This document shows, piece after piece, positions 8,645-17,028 of a stretch of 44,574 bases of DNA. Position 1 is the first letter of the stretch. The number at the start of each line of letters is the position of its first letter. Source of the stretch: Leptolyngbyaceae cyanobacterium RM1_406_9 (GTDB lineage: Bacteria > Cyanobacteriota > Cyanobacteriia > Elainellales > Elainellaceae); assembly GCA_012033355.1 (NCBI GenBank), contig JAAUQZ010000007.1, positions 1 through 44,574 of the forward strand. Reading direction: 5' to 3'. Both the position numbers and the translations under genes were made by a program. Below the pieces are notes generated by a model. The model saw only the letters and a program-made list of their open reading frames with translations, did not search any database and was not told the DNA's origin.

Positions 8645-9613
8645 ATGTCAAATTTCCGTATATTTATACTATTTATACTTGTCGTATCTATATGTCTACT
8701 GACATCTACTTGTCAATTTAGTGTATCACCTTCCCATAATATAGTCGTTAGTTCTAGCGAGTGTCGTAGTATTCACCATGCGATGGGTCAGACGTGTGTA
8801 CCTACTTCTCCTCAGCGAATTCTAGCTTTGAATGAAGCGACTCTCAGCTATTTATTGGCGATTGGAATCAAACCAATCGCAAGCGTGGCTTACTCTTATG
8901 ACAAAAGTGTTTTTGCTCGATTATCAGCAGGCGAAGATATTATTCCCCTGTGGACAAGCGGAGGAATTAGTTTGGAGAAGGTTCTCCTACTCAAACCTGA
9001 TTTAATCTTAGGGCAAGAATGGGAATCAACGATTTATCCTCTACTTTCTCAAATTGCTCCAACAGTGTTATACGCTTATAGTGATCATAAGGAATGTTGG
9101 AAAGACCAACTTCATTTCATTGCAGATATATTAAGTAGCGATGAGACCGAACAGAGATTCTTTCAAGAATATCGCCAGAAAACCCTAACTATTAAGTCTG
9201 CCTTGAAGCAGCAGGAGTATCAAAACAAGAAAATTTCCTTTGTCTTTTCCTATGCAAATTACTGGTTCACCGAAGGACTAGAAGCTTGCCTTGATCAAAC
9301 ACTTGAAGATGTAGGATTGCAGCGTTTAACTGAGGCACTAAATTTTAGTGCTGCTGGAGAACTAGCGATTTCTGAGGAAGCATTAGATTTAATTGATGGA
9401 GATATTTTGTTCGTAGGGATAGACGATAACGACAATACTTTTGCATTAGAAAGTTTAAGTGGAGTATTGTGGCAAAATTTGAAGGCGGTTAAGAACGGAC
9501 AAGTTTACTTTGTAAATACGTTTGATTGGCGATCTCCTGATCCATTAGCAGCAAATCAGATTCTTGACGACTTACAGAAATATTTAGTTACCACTTCACA
9601 TACCGATTCTTAG
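8645..9613 (+). CDS. Iron-siderophore ABC transporter substrate-binding lipoprotein
   Basis: About 322 aa from ATG 8645 (an upstream in-frame TTG lies at 8615). It has a hydrophobic signal sequence (FILFILVVSICLLTSTC) with a lipobox-like cysteine. The FecB/FhuD-like periplasmic-binding fold is seen in QRILALNEATLSYLLAIGIKP, LEKVLLLKPDLILGQE, and the C-terminal lobe through VKNGQVYFVNTFDW. It would bind ferric siderophore in the periplasm and pass it to an inner-membrane permease; no FecC/D/E permease or ATPase genes are in the window. It starts within about 20 bp of the receptor pseudogene end, so it was probably co-transcribed with it. A short palindrome (GGCACT/AGTGCC, 9614-9631) follows the stop. 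Confidence 0.88.
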   Translation: MSNFRIFILFILVVSICLLTSTCQFSVSPSHNIVVSSSECRSIHHAMGQTCVPTSPQRILALNEATLSYLLAIGIKPIASVAYSYDKSVFARLSAGEDIIPLWTSGGISLEKVLLLKPDLILGQEWESTIYPLLSQIAPTVLYAYSDHKECWKDQLHFIADILSSDETEQRFFQEYRQKTLTIKSALKQQEYQNKKISFVFSYANYWFTEGLEACLDQTLEDVGLQRLTEALNFSAAGELAISEEALDLIDGDILFVGIDDNDNTFALESLSGVLWQNLKAVKNGQVYFVNTFDWRSPDPLAANQILDDLQKYLVTTSHTDS

Positions 9614-9631
9614 GCACTCTTTAAAGTGCCA
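9614..9631 (+). terminator. Possible hairpin terminator after the binding protein
   Basis: GGCACT and AGTGCC can pair around a 6-nt loop right after the stop codon. There is no clear U tract, so termination is only a possibility. Confidence 0.25.
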
Positions 9632-9680
9632 ACTATCAATACTCTGGGCAGTGCGATCGCGCTCTCGTAGTGGTATGACC

Positions 9681-10903
9681 CAGCTAAAATGGTGCAATAG
9701 AAGTGACGATAGCGGAGCCTATTATGGGACGAGGGAAACGAGACAAAATCTACTTAAGCGCTGAGCAGCGAGAACGATTAGAAGATATGAGTCGCAACGG
9801 TCACGCCCCGGTGAAGAAAATTCTCCATGCCCAAGTCTTACTGATGTCCGATGAGGGAGAGTTTGCCGCGAACCAGTGGACGGATGAGGAGATTGCTGCG
9901 GCGCACAACCTGCATCGCAATACGGTGGGACGGATTCGCTATCGCTTTTTGCGGCAAGGGGAACAGCCTGCGCTGCATCGACGAGTTCGACCCACTCCTC
10001 CGGTAGCCCCAATGGTGGATGGGCATTTGGAAGCTCAGATCATTGCCCTGTGTTGTTCACAAGCCCCTGAAGGTCGAACTCGTTGGACCCTCGAACTGCT
10101 GACCCGCGAGTTGAAAACTCGACAAATCGTCACGCAGATTTCGCAAGAGACGGTGCGGCGAACGCTAAAAAAAACGAATTACGCCCTTGGAAGGTAGAAC
10201 GATTCTGCATTCCAGAGCGGGATTTGGCGCGATTCGTGGCTCAAATGGAAGTGGTTTTAGACTTGTACAGCAGTCAACCCTCAGCGGATGCTCCCTTGAT
10301 TTGTATGGATGAAGCCGCTTACCAATTGCAGTCTGACCTTTACCCGCCGATTGAGATGAAACCCCAACAGGATAAAAAGCAGGATTATCACTACCAACGA
10401 GAGGGGATGCAATCGCTGTTCATGTTTTTTGACCCGAATCGAGGCTGGCGACGGGTGAGTCGTCGCGACAGTCGCACTAGCCTAGACTGGGCTGAAGAAG
10501 TTCGGCAATTGCTTGAGGTGGATTACCCAGATGCGCCGCTGGTGAAATTGCTCTCAGATAACCTCAATACCCACACTATTGACTCCCTCTACAAAGCGTT
10601 TCCGGCTCCACAAGCCCATCGTCTCGCCAGACGCTTGATGCTCTATCACACGCCCCGCAATGGCAGTTGGCTCAATGTGGCTGAAACGGAATTGAGTGTT
10701 CTGGCACGTCAGTGCTTAGATCGCCGTATTCCTTCGGTGGAAAAGCTTGAAGCAGAATTGGAAGCTTGGCAGCAGGAACGAAATCAAAGCATTGCCAAAG
10801 TCATTTGGCAGTTCACCACCGACGATGCCAGAGTCAAATTGAGACATCTCTACCCCGTGTTTGAGGAAGCAAAATAATCAAATCTATTGCACCATTTTAG
10901 CTG
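9681..10903 (+). mobile_element. IS630-type insertion sequence
   Basis: A perfect 20-bp inverted repeat, CAGCTAAAATGGTGCAATAG at 9681-9700 and its complement at 10884-10903, brackets a two-frame transposase. Exact outer ends and a TA duplication could not be fixed by eye. It lies between the siderophore-binding gene and a REP-associated transposase remnant. Confidence 0.88.
9703..10877 (+). CDS. IS630 family transposase, joined by -1 frameshift
   Basis: The first frame (9703 or ATG 9724 to 10197) encodes the N-terminal helix-turn-helix region (WTDEEIAAAHNLHRNTVGRI) with a downstream winged part. The second frame (homology from about 10170 to 10877) encodes the DDE catalytic domain: LICMDEAAYQL (first Asp), LVKLLSDNLNTH (second Asp), and TPRNGSWLNVAETEL (Glu). 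The two overlap at a run of eight A (10167-10174). Slipping back one base there gives a continuous protein (VRRTLKKNELRPWKVERF), and programmed -1 frameshifting on such runs is known for this family. All catalytic residues are visible, so the element may be active. Confidence 0.88.
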
Positions 10904-10904
10904 T

Positions 10905-11062
10905 GTTGAACCAGTAGGATGCGCTAGCACAGCGCGTCGCATCATCACTATCCTGCGGTGGCAGCGTCCAGAAGCAATGCAGTTGATCAGGCAGCAGTAC
11001 GATCACATCAACCCCGAACGGGTATTTTTGTTGCCGCATCAGCGCCTGGTAAAGGGGCGATC
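10905..11062 (-). pseudogene. REP-associated tyrosine transposase (RAYT) remnant
   Basis: On the reverse strand the frame YQALMRQQKYPFGVDVIV, then LLPDQLHCFWTLPPQDSD, resembles the central core of RAYT/IS200-like transposases, which carry a conserved VLPDHLH-type HUH-like motif. In this copy the motif reads LPDQLH, with Gln where His is usual. The N-terminal part and the C-terminal catalytic Tyr region are missing; the IS630-type element abuts the fragment on its 3' side. It is a relic. Confidence 0.6.
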
Positions 11063-11140
11063 GAATGGGTGAAGGGGTGGGGAGCGATTGGTCTTTGGAT
11101 GGAATGGGCGATTCTCTACAAGACGGCAAAGCTGAATGAT
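11048..11140 (+). repeat. Small dispersed repeat, copy A
   Basis: A block containing GATCGAATGGG, GTGGGGAGCGAT, GGGCGATTCTCTAC and GACGGCAAAGC in that order. A second long copy is at 11880-11975; shorter copies are near 12820 and 13600. It lies just upstream of the RAYT remnant on that gene's strand. Confidence 0.7.
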
Positions 11141-11179
11141 CTGGGTCAATTTTCTGCGACGCTCAAAGCCACACTAAAC

Positions 11180-11518
11180 TTATTGTTTCGATCGCTCCAA
11201 CTCTTCTCGAACAATCTGACGTAAATCCTCTTTCAGATCGTGATTACGGATGTATTCTGACAACGCTTCATTAATCAACGTTTGATAGCCGCGATCACCA
11301 GCTTTTTCCTTAAAGTATTCCACAATGAACACATCCAAAAACATATTGATGCGCTGTTTCCCCCGTTCGATCGTTTTTCCACCAACCCGCAACACGGCTC
11401 GTTCCATTTGTGCTTCCGTCACCTCTGGAATATCTGATAAATCAATCTCTTCATCCTTCATCGCATCAATCCGCTCCCAATTCGTCTGAGAGATTTTTGA
11501 AGAAGATGGTTTGTTCAC
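11180..11518 (-). CDS. brnA: BrnA-type antitoxin
   Basis: About 112 aa from GTG 11518. It has the typical BrnA order: an N-terminal NWERIDAMKDEEIDLSDIPE block, then a C-terminal ribbon-helix-helix part (MFLDVFIVEYFKEKAGDRGYQTLINEALSEYI, read as successive blocks). BrnA binds and silences the BrnT RNase toxin and represses the operon. The start overlaps the end of brnT by about 53 bp; an alternative in-frame ATG lies 39 codons into the gene. Confidence 0.82.
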   Translation of the reverse strand: MNKPSSSKISQTNWERIDAMKDEEIDLSDIPEVTEAQMERAVLRVGGKTIERGKQRINMFLDVFIVEYFKEKAGDRGYQTLINEALSEYIRNHDLKEDLRQIVREELERSKQ

Positions 11519-11756
11519 GTTTAGTTCCCTCCCGCATTGAAATAACTCGAACTTCATCCTGGTCTTCTGTGTGAGCAATCACCACCACCCGTCCCCGTAA
11601 AAGCCCAAGAGTCGTAAAGCGTTGCTCACCATAGGCAAAGCGATCGTCTTCAAACGTTAGCGTAGCTCCTTCAAACACCTGAGAAGCATCAATAAAGTCA
11701 AACCCATGTTTCACCAAATTCGACTGCCGCTTATTTTCATCCCAGGTAAACCGCAT
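11466..11756 (-). CDS. brnT: BrnT-type RNase toxin
   Basis: 96 aa from ATG 11756. The sequence MRFTWDENKRQSNLVKHG, then FDFIDASQVFEG, RFTTLGLLRGRVVVIAHTE and VRVISMREGTKRE, is characteristic of BrnT, a small RelE-like RNase. The gene looks intact and precedes and overlaps brnA, the usual toxin-first order. It belongs to a cluster of stress or maintenance modules between the two halves of the siderophore region. Confidence 0.86.
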   Translation of the reverse strand: MRFTWDENKRQSNLVKHGFDFIDASQVFEGATLTFEDDRFAYGEQRFTTLGLLRGRVVVIAHTEDQDEVRVISMREGTKREQTIFFKNLSDELGAD

Positions 11757-11879
11757 GGCACTATTATACACATATTTATGCAGATACCTTCGTTCAGGTT
11801 CACTCTTCCACCCGATCGCCCTAAGTCTTACGGATAGCAAGCAACGCACACACGCCGCGATCGCCCCAATTTCCACTGG

Positions 11880-11975
11880 ACAAACGAGCGATCGAATGGG
11901 AATTGGTGGGGAGCGATCGGTTTTTGTAGGGATGGGCGATTCTCTACGAGACGGCAAAGCCGAACTGGCTTGGCA
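11880..11975 (+). repeat. Small dispersed repeat, copy B
   Basis: Same ordered blocks as copy A (GATCGAATGGG, GTGGGGAGCGATCGG, GGGCGATTCTCTACGAGACG, GGCAAAGCCGAA) and somewhat closer to the short copies C and D. The 11757-12046 stretch has no gene. Confidence 0.7.
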
Positions 11976-12046
11976 GTCGGATGGGCGATCGCTTCATGGG
12001 TCATTTGAGGCAGCGACACTTCCTTTTCTAAACTTTGCAAACCATC

Positions 12047-12481
12047 TCACTCAGGAACTTGCACAAGAGCCGCAATGTCATCTCCGAATCGGACAAAATC
12101 TTTAGGATTCAGCGTAAGAAGCTAATCAATACTAACCTTCAAAGCAGCCTGAGCGATCACTGCATCAAACACACCACCGCCAACCAGTTTAAGGGCGACC
12201 ATTCGCATAATTGCCCGCTGATAGTCTTCTGCGAATAGCGGCACGGGTTCCAGATACTCCAGCAGATCTGCGATCGCTGCTGCCGTATCTTCTGATAAAA
12301 CGCTTAAGGGTTGAGGTAAGCGGGTCATAACAGCATAAAGTTCAGCCAAACTATGAGTTGAAAGGTAACCCTCTACCTCTCCTCGTCGCGCTAACTCAAG
12401 CTGTGGAAACGCTAAATCGTGATTGGTACGTCCAGCTAACAGAGCAGCAATCAATACAGAAGTGTCGTATAAAACCTTCAT
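12047..12481 (-). pseudogene. PIN-domain (VapC-like) toxin with in-frame amber codon
   Basis: The frame begins MKVLYDTSVLIAALL (first acidic residue of the PIN site) and continues through HSLAELYAVMTRLP and FDAVIAQAALK. It then meets TAG at 12122-12124, and the same frame goes on as LLTLNPKDFVRFGDDIA to a stop at 12047. That continuation is the normal C-terminal strand and helix of PIN toxins, so one amber codon truncates an otherwise complete 144-codon gene. Loss of about 24 residues including LNPKDF could reduce activity. It overlaps its partner by ATGA. Confidence 0.75.
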
Positions 12482-12765
12482 GAATCAGCCTGTCTGGTTT
12501 GATATTGAATTTGCTCCTCCCGAACCTCAGAAAGGATTGCATTAGTATCTAACCCGTTCAAAGGTTCAGTTTCAATCACTAAGACTCCCTGCTTACGATG
12601 CAATCGACTCGATGCTGCTTTCAACACCGATTCCTGTGGCTTTGGCGATACTGCCGCAGCAGATTGCCATTGCAATACCTTCAGTAACTCCAACAGCGCC
12701 CGAACTAGCTCATCGGGCGATCGCTCGATTGCCTGAATCAATCCCTCTTTGGGGGTTATTGCCAT
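12478..12765 (-). CDS. Probable antitoxin partner of the PIN toxin
   Basis: A 95-aa protein without a clear family. It starts MAITPKEGLIQAIERSPDEL and carries a basic centre and an acidic C-terminal tail (ETEPLNGLDTNAILSEVREE). The stop overlaps the start of the PIN gene (ATGA), the normal arrangement of an antitoxin-toxin pair, and similar short proteins precede PIN genes in cyanobacteria. The antitoxin role is inferred from position. Confidence 0.6.
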   Translation of the reverse strand: MAITPKEGLIQAIERSPDELVRALLELLKVLQWQSAAAVSPKPQESVLKAASSRLHRKQGVLVIETEPLNGLDTNAILSEVREEQIQYQTRQADS

Positions 12766-12823
12766 ACCGTCTGCCCACCATTTACAAGTCTATTGCGCTC
12801 ATTCTATCGAGTCGGCTCTACTA

Positions 12824-12856
12824 ATGGACGATTCTCTCCGAGACGGCAAAGCCGAA
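12824..12856 (+). repeat. Small dispersed repeat, copy C (short form)
   Basis: GGACGATTCTCTCCGAGACG followed by GCAAAGCCGAAC, matching the 3' half of copies A and B. It is located between an antitoxin gene and a hypothetical gene. Confidence 0.65.
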
Positions 12857-12929
12857 CGATTTACATGAAGGGCAATCACTTCTCCACAAAATGACCCGAA
12901 GCTCGACCTGCTGATGGCAATCTTCTTCT

Positions 12930-13136
12930 CTAAAAAACCTGAGAGATTGGCACATTCATCGCTTCTTTCAAGTCTTGCAGCAACGACTCCAAAAACATCA
13001 TGTCATTTGTGATCTCTGAAGCCTCATCGTCCTGTAACTCTGGCTCATCTAATTGAGCCTGATAGGCTGCAATCCGAAACTCCAACGCTTCCACTAAAAA
13101 CCGAATCGCCTTGGGGGATAAATTCACCGTACTCAT
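12930..13136 (-). CDS. Small hypothetical protein
   Basis: 68 aa from ATG 13136 (TTG 13145 would add three residues). It is mostly acidic and helical, with LSPKAIRFLVEALEFRIAAY and a run DEPELQDDEASEITND. It overlaps or abuts the upstream hypothetical gene on the same strand, so the two probably form a pair. Size, charge and position in a toxin-antitoxin cluster hint at a regulatory partner, but no family was recognised. Confidence 0.5.
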   Translation of the reverse strand: MSTVNLSPKAIRFLVEALEFRIAAYQAQLDEPELQDDEASEITNDMMFLESLLQDLKEAMNVPISQVF

Positions 13137-13141
13137 GCTTG

Positions 13142-13576
13142 TCAACTCACTTCATATAAAATATTGCCCACTGATCGAAGTGCTTCTCGATAAGTATCGA
13201 TCGGCATAGAATAGCTGGGTTCCCAAAGCCAATGATTGCGATGATCATTTACAACTCGAAGCTCGTTAGAAATCTCAGTTCCTTGATCCAGCTTCCACCA
13301 ATTCTTACCATTTCTCCGTACAGAAAAAGTCGAAATCCTACCCGAATTTGCTGCAACCCACGTTCTGTCACCGTCCTCATATATCTGAATATCCTGCTCT
13401 CGAATATTGTCCAGCTTGGGAGAGAGGGCACTACCATTATATGGTGCGATCGCCCCTCTCATGAGCTTCATTAGCACAGCGTAACGCATCTCCTGAAACG
13501 CTTTCCCGCAATCCCTCATCAACCAGAGAGACCCATGAATTTCATACCGATGAAAACTAGAATACTGCCAATCCAT
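13142..13576 (-). CDS. Hypothetical protein
   Basis: About 144 aa from ATG 13576; the frame is open further upstream into a repeat, but that part looks non-coding. Tryptophan-rich segments (NGKNWWKLDQGTE, NHWLWEPSYSMP) are notable. No family recognised. It is paired with the small acidic protein downstream (13136-12930), whose start lies at its stop codon. Confidence 0.5.
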   Translation of the reverse strand: MDWQYSSFHRYEIHGSLWLMRDCGKAFQEMRYAVLMKLMRGAIAPYNGSALSPKLDNIREQDIQIYEDGDRTWVAANSGRISTFSVRRNGKNWWKLDQGTEISNELRVVNDHRNHWLWEPSYSMPIDTYREALRSVGNILYEVS

Positions 13577-13596
13577 AGTGCGATCGCACTTTCCTA

Positions 13597-13636
13597 AACT
13601 GGGCGATTCTCTAGGGGACGGAAAAGCCGAATAGCA
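13597..13636 (+). repeat. Small dispersed repeat, copy D
   Basis: CTGGGCGATTCTCTAGGGGA followed by CGGAAAAGCCGAATAG. It resembles copies A-C with two or three changes. The following 13640-13730 stretch is rich in GCGATCG motifs and contains the palindrome TTGCATATGCTATGCAA (imperfect); no gene is seen there. Confidence 0.6.
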
Positions 13637-13730
13637 GAGATTGCATAGGGGCGATCGTGCTTTGCATATGCTATGCAATCGCGTAAAGGGATGGAGGGGG
13701 CGATCGGGGCGATCGGTTAGAAAAGGGGCA

Positions 13731-14011
13731 ATTATGCGTTTGGTGCAGTGGCAACACAGCTACAGCGCTCAAGTGAGCAACCATAATCGGTAAAAGTTCA
13801 ATGCCATTATTGATGACTTGCTGCTCTACTAAATCACCAATCGAAAGTCCTAAACTCAGCTTACCAATGCTAGATTTAATTGCAATCTCCCAAACACTGG
13901 CATACTAAGAAAATTTTCATTGGTTTCAATTTGAATCCGGTTATCTGGCGCAATCCTGGAACTACCTGTAACAAACCAAATAAAACTTTGAGTATCCAAC
14001 AATTGTCTCAT
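13731..14011 (-). pseudogene. PIN-domain (VapC-like) toxin, frameshifted and truncated
   Basis: From ATG 14011 on the reverse strand, MRQLLDTQSFIWFVTGSSRI is a PIN-domain start. The frame is lost near 13900 and continues in another frame as SVWEIAIKSSIGKLSLGLSI, then VEQQVINNGIELLPI and HLSAVAVLPLHH, ending where the catalytic RDPFD-type block would be expected. One frameshift plus loss of the C-terminal third make it inactive. It overlaps the end of its antitoxin gene by four bases. Confidence 0.72.
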
Positions 14012-14247
14012 TCCATGTATTCTCGCATCTCTTCTAATGGCTCATCAAAATCATCGGAGATTGTAATCAGCCCCTTTGCACTACCAAACTGTGGACGATG
14101 TTGGGCTGGCTCCACCAGAGTCAACTTCACAACAGGCTTACCCTCTTTAAGGATAAGAATCTCTTCTCCGTGTAAAGCTGCTTCCACCAGTTGAACTAGA
14201 TCTTGAGATGCCTCTGTCAAGTTTCCTTGCATCATGATGCTCCTCAA
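14008..14247 (-). CDS. Phd/YefM-type antitoxin
   Basis: About 75-79 aa; the likely start is ATG 14235 (MQGNLTEASQDLVQLVEAAL) or the Met just before it. The pattern of an N-terminal DNA-binding part followed by GEEILILKEGKPVVKLTLVEP and an acidic tail (DDFDEPLEEMREYME) is that of Phd/YefM antitoxins. It is intact although its PIN toxin is broken, as expected when a toxin is lost first. Confidence 0.8.
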   Translation of the reverse strand: MRSIMMQGNLTEASQDLVQLVEAALHGEEILILKEGKPVVKLTLVEPAQHRPQFGSAKGLITISDDFDEPLEEMREYME

Positions 14248-14337
14248 AGCAATGCTTTAATTCTATCCCCTGTCAAAGCGATCGGATAATTTAAGAGGAC
14301 GTAACGACTTGAAGGCACTGGGTGTCAATATTCTGCT

Positions 14338-14685
14338 TTAACCCACTGCATAATCACTCATCTCACGCATAAAAGGAGGATAAAACCCCAAAACAATATC
14401 GTGTTTCGGCACACCCAGATTGACTAAATCAGCCGCAATATCATGCTCAGTTGAGTTATAGAAAATCCAAATCTTCTCACCACGAATATCTAAATGCATT
14501 ACACAATGATGAACCCATCGCTTATGTTGCCAACCCAAATGTACAATTTGATAGTGATTTCGCTCAGTATCAAAAATTGTTTCAACCTCAATTTCTCCAT
14601 AGGCAGGTTTGCTTTCAGCATATTTCAATAAAAGCTGCTGCACAATTTGCTGATATTGAGCTAGTGGCTCACTTACACTTTCCAT
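14338..14685 (-). CDS. xisI: XisI-like protein
   Basis: 115 aa. It matches the fdxN-element excision controlling factor XisI: YQQIVQQLLLKYAESKPAYG, VETIFDTERNHYQIVHLGW, HLDIRGEKIWIFYNSTE and the end LGFYPPFMREMSDYAVG. It overlaps the end of xisH by 13 bp. In Anabaena, XisH and XisI assist the XisF recombinase; orphan copies are frequent in cyanobacteria without any excision element, and no recombinase gene is visible here. Here it is more likely a stand-alone module of unknown role. Confidence 0.88.
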   Translation of the reverse strand: MESVSEPLAQYQQIVQQLLLKYAESKPAYGEIEVETIFDTERNHYQIVHLGWQHKRWVHHCVMHLDIRGEKIWIFYNSTEHDIAADLVNLGVPKHDIVLGFYPPFMREMSDYAVG

Positions 14686-15110
14686 TGCACAATTTGCTCC
14701 AACTCAATGTCATAAACGATTAATTTAACTGCATTTTCCTCCAACATTGATGCCGGAAAATCAAGCTGAAAGAAGCTGTTGTAGGTCAAATTTGGAACCG
14801 CTAAATAGAGGACTCGATCGGGTTCCTCACGGCGCAATGCGCCCCGATAATTAATAAACTGCCCCAGTGCCGTATGAAACTCTGAAATGGCTGAGGCACT
14901 TGTCAGGAAGCTTTTGACTTCCACCGCAATCTTTTCTCCTGCTCGCTCTGCCGCCAACAAACTCTCTGCTCCGAGATCAATCTCCATGTCTACACCACCT
15001 ACCTTGATTTGTAGCGGATCGTGAGTCACAGTCCATCCGTCTTTCACCAAAGCAGCTTTGACAACCTTGTGAAACCGATCTCTAGCCACTACCCCCTCTC
15101 CTTCGCTCAA
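14673..15110 (-). CDS. xisH: XisH-like protein, endonuclease-like fold
   Basis: 145 aa from ATG 15110; the family usually starts with a Met-Ala-Arg-Asp block, here VARDRFHKVVKAAL, so GTG 15089 is a possible true start. Conserved blocks are DGWTVTHDPLQIKVGG, AAERAGEKIAVEVKSFL (an E-x-K nuclease-like core), and ALGQFINYRGALRREEPDR. It is the first gene of the xisH-xisI pair. The fold suggests a nuclease ancestor, but catalysis has not been shown. Confidence 0.88.
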   Translation of the reverse strand: MSEGEGVVARDRFHKVVKAALVKDGWTVTHDPLQIKVGGVDMEIDLGAESLLAAERAGEKIAVEVKSFLTSASAISEFHTALGQFINYRGALRREEPDRVLYLAVPNLTYNSFFQLDFPASMLEENAVKLIVYDIELEQIVQWKV

Positions 15111-15195
15111 TAGCTTTAGCCATTTTCCTTTTGACAGCCGCCTCGATTGTATTGCTTCAAAACTGATTAATTTGCTATCTCCATTTTATCGAATC

Positions 15196-16996
15196 ATGAC
15201 TCAGGCTCCCTTGGTGTGTTTACTCCGTTACGCCAAACCCTATCAATCCCAAGTCTGGGGAGCAATCCTCTGTTCCATCTTTCGCACTCTATTGGATCTG
15301 GCACCACCGTATCTGATTGGCGTTGCTGTCGATGTCGTGGTTGAGCAGGAAGCTTCACTCATTGCGCGATTTGGTATTCAAAATCCCCTAACTCAGTTGT
15401 TGGTACTGTCCCTTTTGACGATCGCCACCTGGGGCTTAGAATCCCTCAGCCAATATGGTGCCGATAAACTCTGGCGCAACCTGGCGCAAACCCTGCAACA
15501 TGAACTGCGAGTGGATACTTACAATCACCTGCAAGAACTGGAACTCGCCTATTTTGAAGACCGTAGCACGGGAACGCTGCTATCCATTCTTAATGACGAT
15601 ATCAACCAGCTTGAGCGATTTCTCAACTTTGGCGCACAGGATCTAATTAGCTTTTTCACGCGAGTGCTTGCCGTTGGCATGAGCTTTGTGTTGCTGGCTC
15701 CAGGGATTGCCTGGTTTGCGATGGTACCGATTCCCTTCATTCTATGGGGAACTTTTCTATTTCAATCACGGCTGGCTCCCCGCTATGATGCAGTGCGGGA
15801 TCAGGCGGGACTGATTAGCGATCGCCTCTCCAACAATATTTCTGGTATCGCCACGATCAAGAGTTTCACTGCCGAAGCCTATGAAAGCGATCGCGTCTAC
15901 CAAGAAAGTGAGGCTTATCGTCGGAGTAACGGACGGGCGATCGCCCTCAGTGTTGCGTTTCAACCGTTGATTCGGTTTCTCATCCTGTTGGGATTTGTGA
16001 TGACGCTGTATCTTGGCGGACGCGAGGTGCTTCAGGGTCAGTTGACAGTAGGAACCTACGGTTTCATGGTGTTCATCGTTCAGGATTTACTCTGGCCGTT
16101 CACTGAATTGAGCGAAATCATGGACGAGTATCAACGAGCAATGGCTTCTGTTCGTCGCGTGATGGAATTACTAGATACTACAATTGCCATCCCTCATGGT
16201 GGGCAATCACTATCACTGGCAATGGTGCGTGGTGAGGTGCAATTTGATGACATTACCTTTGCCTACAACGGTCGTAATCCTGTTCTTGAACATCTCTCCT
16301 TACACATCCCAGCTAACGCCACGATTGGAATTGTCGGTGCAACAGGGTCAGGTAAAAGTACGCTCGTCAAACTTTTGCTGCGGTTCTATGAAGTGCAAAA
16401 TGGACGCATTTTGATTGACAGCATTGATATTCGCGAACTTAACTTATTCGATTTGCGACAGTGTATCGGTTGGGTCAGTCAAGATGTGTTTTTGTTTCAT
16501 GGTACGGTTGCTGATAACATTCGCTACGGCAGTTTTGATGCCACTCGTGACCAAATCATTTACACGGCAAAGTTAGCAGAAGCCCATGAGTTCATTGAGC
16601 AGCTTCCTCAAGGCTACGACACGATCGTGGGAGAACGAGGACAGAAACTTTCAGGCGGACAGCGACAACGATTGGCGTTGCCTTCGGCTCACGTGAAGCG
16701 TGCCCGCCCGTGCCATTCTCAAAGATCCACCCATTCTGATTCTCGATGAAGCTACGTCAGCGGTGGATAACGAGACTGAAGCGGCAATTCAGAAATCCTT
16801 AGCGAAAATTACGCAGGATCGGACGACGATTGCGATCGCCCATCGACTTTCCACCATTCGTCATGCAAATTGTATTTACGTGATGGAGAAGAGTAGGATT
16901 ATCGAGCAAGGCATCCACGAAGCACTCCTGGCACAGGGAGGAGTCTATGCCCAACTCTGGCAAGTTCAGTCTGGTCTGTCTTCCCAAATGGTATAA
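15196..16996 (+). pseudogene. ABC exporter (fused permease-ATPase) split by a 25-bp insertion
   Basis: From ATG 15196 there is a six-helix exporter permease followed by an ATPase: Walker A GATGSGKST and the signature LSGGQRQRLAL at about 16650-16680. Immediately after this an inserted segment of about 25 bp (CCTTCGGCTCACGTGAAGCG and a few more bases, from about 16680) shifts the frame. The true continuation [20 protein letters not shown] (Walker B) and the H-loop [11 protein letters not shown] are found in another frame to 16996. Without the insertion the gene would be complete. Its partner MFS gene is also interrupted. Siderophore or metabolite export is suggested only by the neighbourhood. 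Confidence 0.85.
16680..16707 (+). repeat. Short inserted repeat inside the ABC transporter gene
   Basis: Between the signature motif and Walker B, the bases TTCGGCTCACGTGAAGC with flanking GCs replace nothing: removing 25 bp restores the family reading frame. The insert contains an imperfect palindrome around CACGTG, as in cyanobacterial small dispersed repeats. Confidence 0.6.
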
Positions 16997-17028
16997 ATTC
17001 TCTTGCCCAATAGCAATCAGTATCTCTC

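Noticed and set aside
14338..15110. xisH/xisI as a sign of a programmed fdxN excision element
   Set aside because: fdxN is intact and continuous at 40823-41209, no XisF-type recombinase or element ends are visible, and orphan xisHI pairs are common in cyanobacteria.
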